From Oscillospiraceae bacterium (GTDB taxonomy: Bacteria; Bacillota; Clostridia; Oscillospirales; Oscillospiraceae), in assembly GCA_029067025.1 (NCBI GenBank), contig JAIEFH010000265.1, forward strand, positions 1 to 7,665: a stretch of DNA of 7,665 bases, read 5' to 3'. Below, piece by piece: positions 1-4,892 of the stretch. Below the pieces are notes generated by a model. That model was not told the DNA's origin, made no database searches, and saw only the letters and a list, made by a program, of their open reading frames with translations. The first letter of the stretch is position 1, and every line of letters begins with the position of its first letter. The translations under genes were made by a program, and so were the position numbers.

Positions 1-615
1 TTAAAGTGGGTGTTCGCGTACATGGGCGGCAAACCGTTTTTCCTGCGCTGCAAAATAGTCGCCGTCAATCTCATAGCCGGTAAAATCCAGCCCAGCGTCA
101 TAGGCGGCGATCCGGCTGCTGCCGCTGCCTAAATGGGTGTCCAAAATCCTGTCGCCCGGTTTGGCAAAATGCTCATATATCCAGGCATAGAGGGCGATGG
201 GCTTCTGCGTGGGGTGGATGCGGCCCGGTTGAAACGAGGACAGCGAGATCCGCTTGCAGGTCAGGTCAAAGTTTGTCCAGGCCAATTCAAAGGACGCGAA
301 AGAGACTTCCGGGGAATACTTCTTGTCCCAGCACAGCCAGCAGTGGCTGTCTGCGGCTGGGAGCATACTGATAAAATGGTTTGCGCCCCAAATGATCTGA
401 TGCTTGGACACGCGCCGCAGCTCCCGGAAATACTCCGGGGGAGGCGGCTTTGCGTCCCAAAATACCTGCTTGTATTTGCGGGGCCTGCCCTTGCGCCGCC
501 CCATGTCGCCCCGGATGCCGAGGCCGTATGGGGGATCGACCACAGCGAGGTCGAACGTATTTTCCGGCAGTTCCCACAGCACATCCATGCAGTCCATGTG
601 GTAAGCAATATTGAT
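1..615 (-). CDS. Beta-class DNA (adenine/cytosine amino) methyltransferase, orphan
   Basis: Predicted to transfer a methyl group from SAM to an exocyclic amino group of A (N6) or C (N4), probably marking element DNA against restriction. Counting from the ATC at 615, the 204-aa product has motif IV DPPYG at 27-31, a middle target-recognition stretch, HPTQKP (motif X region) at 134-139 and the SAM-binding loop ILDTHLGSGSS at 157-167. The order DPPY before the glycine loop is that of the beta class. The stop is TAA at 1-3. The start is unclear: AGGAGG lies at 626-631, and the codon 10 bases further on is ATC, followed by the conserved-looking N-I-A-Y. The first ATG after the ribosome binding site is at 597 (198 aa). 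An in-frame ATG at 669 lies inside a palindromic repeat and has no ribosome binding site. No restriction endonuclease is adjacent. The family is certain; the start and target base are not. Confidence 0.85.
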   Translation of the reverse strand: MNIAYHMDCMDVLWELPENTFDLAVVDPPYGLGIRGDMGRRKGRPRKYKQVFWDAKPPPPEYFRELRRVSKHQIIWGANHFISMLPAADSHCWLCWDKKYSPEVSFASFELAWTNFDLTCKRISLSSFQPGRIHPTQKPIALYAWIYEHFAKPGDRILDTHLGSGSSRIAAYDAGLDFTGYEIDGDYFAAQEKRFAAHVREHPL

Positions 616-625
616 GCTGCCGATA

Positions 626-631
626 CCTCCT
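626..631 (-). promoter_or_regulatory. Shine-Dalgarno AGGAGG of the methyltransferase gene
   Basis: On the minus strand AGGAGG is followed by ten bases and then ATC AAT ATT GCT TAC CAC ATG. The only ATG downstream (597) is 28 bases away, too far for ordinary initiation. This site therefore argues that translation begins at or near 615, although no ATG, GTG or TTG is present there. Confidence 0.6.
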
Positions 632-644
632 TTCTCATTGGAAT

Positions 645-671
645 AAATGCGTCTCACCGTGAAACGCATTT
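645..671. repeat. Palindromic repeat, copy 1
   Basis: The left arm is AAATGCGTCTCAC (645-657), the centre is C658 and the right arm is GTGAAACGCATTT (659-671). The 13-bp arms have one mismatch (C653 against A663). It belongs to the same family as the repeats at 4149-4179, 4704-4730 and 4747-4777. Its edge is 13 bases upstream of the AGGAGG of the methyltransferase gene, so it would be a hairpin in that leader or a protein-binding palindrome in the DNA. Confidence 0.85.
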
Positions 672-683
672 TTGGCGGTGCTT

Positions 684-699
684 GGGCGCGAACGCGCCC
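684..699. repeat. Short GC-rich perfect hairpin
   Basis: GGGCGC (684-689) pairs with GCGCCC (694-699) around a GAAC loop. There is no T-tract, so it is not a classical terminator. It is one of a row of stem-loops filling the space between the relaxase operon and the methyltransferase. Confidence 0.5.
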
Positions 700-733
700 G
701 CCGCCCTTGCCCGCGATGACCGCCGCGCTTTCC

Positions 734-754
734 GGGGAAACGCTGCCGTTCCCC
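734..754. repeat. Hairpin between operon end and methyltransferase
   Basis: GGGGAA at 734-739 pairs with TTCCCC at 749-754. CG/CG pairing (741-742 with 747-748) extends the stem past a bulged A740. It is a neighbour of the terminator-like hairpin at 764-787; its role is unknown. Confidence 0.4.
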
Positions 755-763
755 CATAGTAGC

Positions 764-787
764 AAAAACCGGCGCAAGCCGGTTTTT
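764..787 (-). terminator. Intrinsic terminator after the mobilisation operon
   Basis: AAAAACCGGC (764-773), loop GCAA, then GCCGGTTTTT (778-787) gives a perfect 10-bp stem. It ends in five T on either strand, so it could work in both directions. The only nearby gene that would need it is the minus-strand operon ending at 957. It should separate that operon from the methyltransferase unless it is read through or countered. Confidence 0.7.
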
Positions 788-940
788 GGGGTATGCCCCC
801 CCTTGGCGACAAAAAGCACCGGCGGGCTTTGGCTGTCAAGGCCCGCGCCGACCGCCCCCAGGCGGGCGGCGCGGCTTGTCTTGGCCTTGACGGACAAAGA
901 ACGACGGTGTAAAATCTCCCCCGTGAGGGGGGCATACCCC
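788..940 (-). other. Extended imperfect hairpin, candidate structured RNA
   Basis: Nested complementary segments run the full length: 788-801 with 927-940 (14 bp, perfect), 817-821 with 905-909, 827-831 with 895-899, 835-843 with 883-891 (9 bp), 844-850 with 867-873 (7 bp) and 852-856 with 861-865. Small internal loops separate them. A competing small hairpin (CCCCC 918-922 with GGGGG 927-931) is followed on the minus strand by AGATTTT and resembles a weak terminator just after the stop codon at 957. The element lies directly downstream of the last gene of the mobilisation operon. The strand is assumed from its neighbours. It could be a 3' RNA stabiliser, an attenuator, a separate small RNA or a palindromic mobile element. 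Confidence 0.5.
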
Positions 941-956
941 GAATTGTGCCGCCTGA

Positions 957-1850
957 TTACCGCCTGCCGTACTGCCTGTTGTTATTGCCGCGATTGGCGG
1001 TATGCTCCTGCTGGCGGGGCTGGATGCTCCGCTCCACGGTATCGCCCATGTTCCGGGCGGTCTGCCGCATGAGGTCGAGGGACTTGCCGCGCTCGTCGGG
1101 CGTGTAGTAGTTGTAAAACCTCTCCACGCCTGCCGTGTCGGGCACGGGGCAGTCCACCCCGAAACGGCGGCATACCATGAAGCCGACGCTCTCAGCCGTC
1201 AGTTGGAACGATTCCCGGTCATAGTCCCGGTTCATGCCCCGGTCATGGAGGCGGGCATAGCTGATCTCGGTGGCGAGGGCGGCGAACACCTGCCCCGCGC
1301 TGTACTCGGTATTGATCTCCAACACACAGTCGCGCTCATTGTAGCGGGCGGGTGCGTCCAGCTTCGTGTTCTCCACAAAGCCCACAGGTGCGGTGTCCAG
1401 CAGGGCGGCAAAGGCCGTGTTCATCCTCTCGCTGCCCTCGGCCAGCGGGACGCTCTCTTTCAGCGGCTTGCCGGTGGTCTGGCTTACATCGTAGTAGCTG
1501 CCCATGAGGTAGCCCCGGAAGTTCTGATTGCGGGGCGGAACGAAAACCGTTGCCCCTTTGCTCATTTCCTCGTCCATGACATACCGGCCCTGTTTGTGCC
1601 AAAAGTCGGTGGTGCCGATCTTGGTGGGGTTCACCATCTGCGACAGGGCCAGGGCGATGTTCCCGGCGCTCAGGCTGATGTTGTCCGCCTGCAAAACCAG
1701 GTACTGTGTGTAGCACTCCGGGGTGGTCGTGATAGCCATGAGGGAGCCATCCCGCATTTGGGACAGCCCCTCGCGCTCGGCCCTGCGGCTTTCGGTGCGC
1801 TGCTGCTTGCTTTCTGCTTTATTCTTGAGGATTTCACTTAAACTCGGCAT
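957..1850 (-). CDS. ArdC-like protein with degenerate zinc-peptidase motif
   Basis: A 297-aa protein that I read as a divergent relative of the ArdC-like protein at 5804-6763. Residues about 60-125 (NIALALSQ, FWHKQGRYV, SKGATVFVPP, YYDVSQTTGKPL) follow the ArdC N-terminal ssDNA-binding pattern (NALLIL, TWKALGRQV, KGEKGIMILAP, VFDLSQTEGREL). Residues 194-203 (TEISYARLHD) and 218-233 (TAESVGFMVCRRFGVD) line up with its HEIAHAKRH and EAESIAYVVCQYFGID. Both zinc histidines are replaced (T194 and Y198) while E195 remains, so peptidase activity is unlikely. The C-terminus, about residue 275 onward, is rich in Q, N and R. It starts 4 bases after pcfB stops, behind an AAGGTG ribosome binding site, and is probably co-translated. 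Inferred role: ssDNA binding or antirestriction during transfer. That it is a gene is certain; the family assignment is by eye. Confidence 0.8.
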   Translation of the reverse strand: MPSLSEILKNKAESKQQRTESRRAEREGLSQMRDGSLMAITTTPECYTQYLVLQADNISLSAGNIALALSQMVNPTKIGTTDFWHKQGRYVMDEEMSKGATVFVPPRNQNFRGYLMGSYYDVSQTTGKPLKESVPLAEGSERMNTAFAALLDTAPVGFVENTKLDAPARYNERDCVLEINTEYSAGQVFAALATEISYARLHDRGMNRDYDRESFQLTAESVGFMVCRRFGVDCPVPDTAGVERFYNYYTPDERGKSLDLMRQTARNMGDTVERSIQPRQQEHTANRGNNNRQYGRR

Positions 1851-1854
1851 GGGA

Positions 1855-2442
1855 TCACCTTACCTTTCCTTTCGATTTCTCCGGCCCAGAGCGAGACTGT
1901 GCCGCCAGCCTCTGTAACTGATCCAGCTTCTTTTTGGTGGGGGAGTCCTGCTCAGCAGCCGCCGCAGTCGTCGGAGACGCTTTCGAGCCATTCCCGCGCC
2001 CTGGCGAGGATTTCTCTTGTGGAGCGCGGGACTTCGCTTTTTTTTGCGTTTCTTCCTCCTTGGCCTGCTGGGGGATGGGATAGCCCATCTGCTCCATGAC
2101 GGCGTTAAGCTGGGCGGCGTAGTTCTGATTGGAAACAACATTGAGGATACCGCTGTCATTCCCTTTTTTCTGGGCGATAAAATAGAGGACACCAAACTCC
2201 TTGGCCAGCTTCTGGAATTTTGCCTTATCTTCGGCCTTGATGGGGATGACCACGGCGGGGGACGAGTCGCGGGCAAGCCGCTTCGCCGTTGTCTCGCCCA
2301 CCACTTTCATGTCCTGCTTGGCAATCGCCAACAGCAGGGCGGCAACATTTTTCACGCCCTCCAGCGTCAGCTTTGCCGCCGCCTCGGTTGCCTGCAAACT
2401 TTCACGCACAACAACATCGGCAGCTTCAGCACTTACATCCAT
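1855..2442 (-). CDS. pcfB: PcfB family protein (DUF3801)
   Basis: A 195-aa protein matching my memory of the PcfB/DUF3801 family of Gram-positive conjugative elements. PcfB works with the relaxase and the VirD4-like coupling protein at the membrane. It has an alpha-helical N-terminal half (ATEAAAKLTLEGVKNVAALL, about 18-37), a conserved-looking core (VVIPIKAEDKAKFQKLAKEF, then GVLYFIAQKKG, about 64-94) and a GYPIPQQ segment. From about residue 125 the tail is low in complexity and rich in K, S and P. The ATG at 2442 overlaps the relaxase stop by 10 bases and follows AAAGGAG. The usual partner, a VirD4/TraG coupling protein, is not next in order here. The coding strand has an A8 run (2038-2045) at the junction with the tail. 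Confidence 0.8.
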   Translation of the reverse strand: MDVSAEAADVVVRESLQATEAAAKLTLEGVKNVAALLLAIAKQDMKVVGETTAKRLARDSSPAVVIPIKAEDKAKFQKLAKEFGVLYFIAQKKGNDSGILNVVSNQNYAAQLNAVMEQMGYPIPQQAKEEETQKKAKSRAPQEKSSPGRGNGSKASPTTAAAAEQDSPTKKKLDQLQRLAAQSRSGPEKSKGKVR

Positions 2443-3815
2443 TTGCCTTTCTTCTCCTTTCTTACTTGCTCGTCCGTTCGATCCCGGACGGCCTCATGGT
2501 CGCGCTGCTCCTGTTGCCGCATGAGCTGCTCCTGATCCCTGATTTTCGGAATATCTTCCGTAATTTGTCGGCAGATCGTCAACTCGCGGCGGGTGGAGCG
2601 GAGCTTCCCATTGACAGTTTCCAGCTCGGCCTCCACGTCCCGGCCCTCGCGCCGCGCCCCATATAGTTCCTTGCGATAGTCCACCAGCATATCGATCTGG
2701 CCTTGCAGGGCGTCGCCCAGCATGACAAGCTGGCTGTCCGTTTCAATGCGGTATTGCAAAAGAAAACGAAATTGCCGTTGATACCGCTGGAGCTTCGTCA
2801 CTTCCTTGCGGATCGCAAAGGGCGGCGGGTTGCGCCGGGGCCTGTGATAGCCGTTGAGCATATATAGATAGCGCATATAGAGCGCACGAAAGCCGCGCAG
2901 TTTCCGGCGCGGCTGGCGGGGGACAGCGCCCCCTTGGACGGTATAGCGTTTTTTCACCGTGGGAATGGGGCGCGGGGCAAATATGGGAGGCACAGGGGAC
3001 GGTGGCTGTTCCGGCAGTTCGTAAACTTCTCCGTTCCGCGCCGCCGCCAGCCGTTCCCGGATGTCGGCCTCGGTGTAGCCCCCGCCCATGCTGTCCAAAC
3101 GGAACACATAGTTCCCACCGGGCGGCTGGACGGTGGTGTGCTTCACATTCGATCCATATTTAATGGTATAGCCCTGCCGCCGCAGGGCGGCGAGGAACGT
3201 GTCAAAGGTGAAGCTCTCCGCGATGGCTGCATCAATATCCTGCCTGACGTAGCCCATCACGATTTTTCGTCCCTGCTTCTCCGCTGTCCATTCTGTATAG
3301 TGCTTTCCGTGGCCCTCCGGCTCAATGACCGACAGGCCGCGCTCCCGGCTCACTTCGTTGGACGTGCCGCGCAAGTCCCCAAAATAACTTTGAAAGTCGC
3401 TGCGGTATTTTTTCCCATCCACAAAAGAAACAGAATTGAAAACGATGTGACAGTGCAGATGCTCCCGGTCAACATGGGTCGCCACAACAACCTCGTATTT
3501 GTCCCCCAGCAGACGCTGGGCAAACTCCACGCCAGCGGCGTGGGCCTCGTCCGGCGTTACCTCGCCGGGGGCGTAGGAATGGATGATGTGATAGCCCAGG
3601 ACGCCACCTTTTTTGTCCCAGCGTTTCTTAGTGGCGCGCATATCCGACAGCGCAGTTTCCACGTCACAGTTGATGCCGGTAACAAGCTTGTGCGTCTTTG
3701 CCGGATTTTCCACATAGGCCAGCGCATTAGCGAGGCCCGTCTTTTCCTCGTTCAGCACATAGTCGAGGCAGTGATCCATGCGCCCCCGCAGGGTGATGAT
3801 CTTGTCGTAGGCCAT
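2433..3815 (-). CDS. MOBP-type relaxase / mobilisation nuclease
   Basis: A 460-aa relaxase of the Relaxase/mobilisation nuclease family. It would nick oriT, stay bound to the 5' end and pilot the strand through a type IV secretion channel. Motif III is clear: HVDREHLHCHIVFN at 114-127, where H119, H121 and H123 are the likely metal ligands. Y19, in LDYVLNEEKT, is the best candidate for the catalytic tyrosine. After about residue 270 there is a proline- and arginine-rich linker, followed by a helical, coiled-coil-like C-terminus rich in Q, R and E, ending in KEKKGKWM. I chose the ATG at 3815 because it forms TAATG with the mobC stop and has AAAGGA 8-9 bases upstream. An alternative ATG at 3842 would overlap mobC by 28 bases. 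The gene overlaps pcfB at its end. Confidence 0.92.
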   Translation of the reverse strand: MAYDKIITLRGRMDHCLDYVLNEEKTGLANALAYVENPAKTHKLVTGINCDVETALSDMRATKKRWDKKGGVLGYHIIHSYAPGEVTPDEAHAAGVEFAQRLLGDKYEVVVATHVDREHLHCHIVFNSVSFVDGKKYRSDFQSYFGDLRGTSNEVSRERGLSVIEPEGHGKHYTEWTAEKQGRKIVMGYVRQDIDAAIAESFTFDTFLAALRRQGYTIKYGSNVKHTTVQPPGGNYVFRLDSMGGGYTEADIRERLAAARNGEVYELPEQPPSPVPPIFAPRPIPTVKKRYTVQGGAVPRQPRRKLRGFRALYMRYLYMLNGYHRPRRNPPPFAIRKEVTKLQRYQRQFRFLLQYRIETDSQLVMLGDALQGQIDMLVDYRKELYGARREGRDVEAELETVNGKLRSTRRELTICRQITEDIPKIRDQEQLMRQQEQRDHEAVRDRTDEQVRKEKKGKWM

Positions 3816-4123
3816 TACAGTGCATCCTTTACCATGCGCCACGCCTGCCGGACAAGGGCGGCGGCTTCTGTGATCTCAGCTTTGCCGATGCCCTTGGTCG
3901 CATTGGCCCAATATGCAATTTGATTCACATTATTGCCAATGGCTGACAGCTCCCGCAGCAGGGCGGCGTAGGTGTCGGGTGGGCGCGGCTGGATATTTAC
4001 GCCCATAATGCTGTGCCGGAGCAGGGCGCTGGTATTGAGGCCGGACAGGGCACATTGTTTCAGCAGGTGCCGGTACTCAGTATCGCTCAGCCACAGGCCG
4101 ATGAATTTTTCACGTTTCCGCAT
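3815..4123 (-). CDS. mobC: MobC family relaxosome accessory protein
   Basis: A 102-aa basic protein. MobC proteins bind oriT and help the relaxase melt and nick it. The diagnostic segment ELSAIGNNVNQIAYWAN covers residues about 58-74, and the N-terminal MRKREKFIGLWLSDTEY resembles a small DNA-binding fold. The ATG at 4123 sits 5 bases after AGGAGG (4129-4134). The stop overlaps the relaxase start (TAATG), giving translational coupling. A palindromic hairpin (4149-4179) lies just upstream of the ribosome binding site and could control entry of transcription or ribosomes. I see no convincing minus-strand promoter in the 148-base gap upstream. The oriT of such systems is usually close to this gene, but I could not identify it. 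Confidence 0.9.
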   Translation of the reverse strand: MRKREKFIGLWLSDTEYRHLLKQCALSGLNTSALLRHSIMGVNIQPRPPDTYAALLRELSAIGNNVNQIAYWANATKGIGKAEITEAAALVRQAWRMVKDAL

Positions 4124-4148
4124 GGCATCCTCCTTTCTTCGGGCAATA

Positions 4149-4179
4149 AAAAATGCGTCTCACCGTGAGACACATTTTT
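4149..4179. repeat. Palindromic repeat, copy 2
   Basis: The core arms AAATGCGTCTCAC (4151-4163) and GTGAGACACATTT (4165-4177) surround C4164 with one C/A mismatch; two further A-T pairs extend the stem to 4149 and 4179. On the minus strand the stem runs into six T, so it resembles an intrinsic terminator placed 14 bases upstream of the mobC ribosome binding site. On the plus strand it lies upstream of the promoter of the acidic gene. Confidence 0.88.
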
Positions 4180-4206
4180 AGATCGTATATGTGGAATGTT
4201 TTTTCC

Positions 4207-4235
4207 TTGACAGCACATAGGGTTTCAGTTATTCT
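4207..4235 (+). promoter_or_regulatory. Sigma-70/SigA-type promoter of the acidic plus-strand gene
   Basis: A perfect -35 TTGACA (4207-4212), a 17-base spacer and TATTCT (4230-4235, four of six matches to TATAAT) point at the gene starting at 4272. The surrounding DNA is AT-rich and there is no competing plus-strand gene upstream. This is the clearest promoter in the window and suggests the gene is expressed independently of the element's minus-strand operons. Confidence 0.65.
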
Positions 4236-4271
4236 AAATATAAAATAGCAACATAAAAATTGGAGGGCAGT

Positions 4272-4661
4272 ATGCTTAACGATTTCATTTCTAATGTCGC
4301 TAACGACATCTATACCCGCAAATATGACCTTAATCCTCAATCTACAAATGGTCTGAAAGTTATTGTTTATGCAGAATGTTCGCCTAATACAGAACGTGAG
4401 AGTGAAGATGAGGGTTACTACCTCCTTACACTTTTCTTCTCTGTGGGTGGCGATCCTACCCGCGATCACATTTTTGGGATTCCTTTTGGGACAGAGGGAA
4501 TGGACAAGTTGCGTATGGATGCGGAAATGGATCATTGGGTAACAACACTTGAGGACGATGATTCTTTCTTCTTGCAGATCGAGGAATATATGAGAAGGGC
4601 AAAGTTGTGGGAAGATGCTCTAAACAGGGAATACTTGGATGGCAAGGACAACATCGAATAG
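4272..4661 (+). CDS. Small, strongly acidic protein, unknown function
   Basis: I do not recognise this 129-aa protein. By hand count it has 28 Asp/Glu against 12 Lys/Arg (net about -16), with acidic clusters ERESEDEG and LEDDD. There is no signal peptide or membrane segment, so it is probably cytoplasmic. A hydrophobic central strand (YYLLTLFFSV) and a helical end (FFLQIEEYMRRAKLWEDAL) suggest a compact fold. GGAGGG at 4262-4267 selects the ATG at 4272 over an upstream TTG at 4260. It is the only plus-strand gene here, has its own promoter and is flanked by palindromic repeats. Its codon use differs from its neighbours: 12 of the first 40 codons end in G or C, against 29 of 40 in mobC. It therefore looks like a separately acquired cargo gene. 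DNA mimicry (anti-restriction or similar) is possible on charge alone. Confidence 0.8.
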   Translation: MLNDFISNVANDIYTRKYDLNPQSTNGLKVIVYAECSPNTERESEDEGYYLLTLFFSVGGDPTRDHIFGIPFGTEGMDKLRMDAEMDHWVTTLEDDDSFFLQIEEYMRRAKLWEDALNREYLDGKDNIE

Positions 4662-4703
4662 GAATGGTGCGCACTGTTGGTCTGCTGAATTGCGTATCCA
4701 GCA

Positions 4704-4730
4704 AAATATGTCTCACGGTGAGACGCATTT
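4704..4730. repeat. Palindromic repeat, copy 3
   Basis: AAATATGTCTCAC (4704-4716), centre G4717, GTGAGACGCATTT (4718-4730). The arms differ at two positions (one is a possible G-U pair in RNA). It lies 43 bases after the stop codon of the acidic gene, where it could act as a plus-strand terminator or mRNA 3' end. Confidence 0.85.
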
Positions 4731-4746
4731 CCGTATAAAGTACGCT

Positions 4747-4777
4747 GAAAATACGTCTCATGCTGAGACGTATTTTC
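4747..4777. repeat. Palindromic repeat, copy 4
   Basis: GAAAATACGTCTCA (4747-4760) and TGAGACGTATTTTC (4764-4777) form a perfect 14-bp stem with a TGC loop. It differs from the other copies at several positions, but most changes are matched by a compensating change in the other arm, so the pairing is kept. Its centre is 45 bases from that of copy 3, and the two stand in tandem downstream of the acidic gene. Confidence 0.88.
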
Positions 4778-4791
4778 GTTGTCCGGGGGTT

Positions 4792-4850
4792 CCAAGGGGG
4801 CTGTGCCCCCTGGCAAGTGGTCGTTTGTGTTTAACAAATGACATACTTGC
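4792..4850. other. Two adjacent hairpins, part of a structured intergenic region
   Basis: The first hairpin is AGGGGGC (4795-4801), TGT, GCCCCCT (4805-4811), extended by CC/GG across a bulged A. The second pairs GCAAGT (4813-4818) with ACTTGC (4845-4850) outside and GTCGTTTGT (4820-4828) with ACAAATGAC (4834-4842) inside; its one non-Watson-Crick pair is G-T when read on the plus strand. There is no gene here. It could be part of an oriT, an RNA element or a transcription end. Confidence 0.45.
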
Positions 4851-4851
4851 T

Positions 4852-4883
4852 CGGACAGCACCGCCTTTCGGCGGCGCTGTCCG
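4852..4883 (-). terminator. Strong hairpin after the upstream operon (no T-tract)
   Basis: Fourteen base pairs (4852-4865 with 4870-4883) close a four-base loop. Read on the minus strand the loop is GAAA, a stable GNRA tetraloop, and the single imperfect pair is a G-U wobble; on the plus strand the same position is an A/C mismatch. The minus-strand transcript is therefore the one that folds best. It begins 9 bases after the stop of the 197-aa gene. Because no run of T follows, it may protect a 3' end or end transcription by another route. Confidence 0.5.
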
Positions 4884-4892
4884 CTGTGGGTG

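Noticed and set aside
832..891. TTGACA on the minus strand (revcomp of 832-838 area) as a promoter for the methyltransferase
   Set aside because: The hexamer is part of the nested hairpin arm and no plausible -10 element lies 16-18 bases downstream.
616..897. N-terminal extension of the methyltransferase frame back to 897
   Set aside because: The frame stays open for about 100 codons upstream, but it runs through several strong hairpins including a terminator, has no ribosome binding site at its start, and shows no domain pattern. The AGGAGG at 626-631 points to a start near 615.
1002..1841. Long plus-strand open frame opposite the ArdC-like gene, and similar ones at 2934-3923, 4890-5579 and 6092-7000
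   Set aside because: These mirror GC-rich minus-strand genes that have recognisable motifs, ribosome binding sites and tight spacing. The plus-strand translations show no domains and no ribosome binding sites.
3816..3842. Relaxase start at 3842
   Set aside because: This would overlap mobC by 28 bases and add nine residues without family support. The ATG at 3815 has the TAATG coupling arrangement and a ribosome binding site.
4110..4535. Minus-strand open frame across the acidic gene, reading into the palindrome
   Set aside because: It overlaps a well-supported plus-strand gene with promoter and ribosome binding site, has no ribosome binding site of its own and ends with the repeat-derived peptide LTVRRIF.
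645..4777. CRISPR array made of the short palindromic repeats
   Set aside because: The four copies are irregularly spaced over 4 kb and differ from one another; only two are close together (45 bases between centres). There are no regular spacers and no cas genes.
4792..4883. Calling the hairpin block oriT outright
   Set aside because: Position is suggestive, but I see no recognisable nick-site sequence of a known MOBP family, so it is reported only as a structured region.
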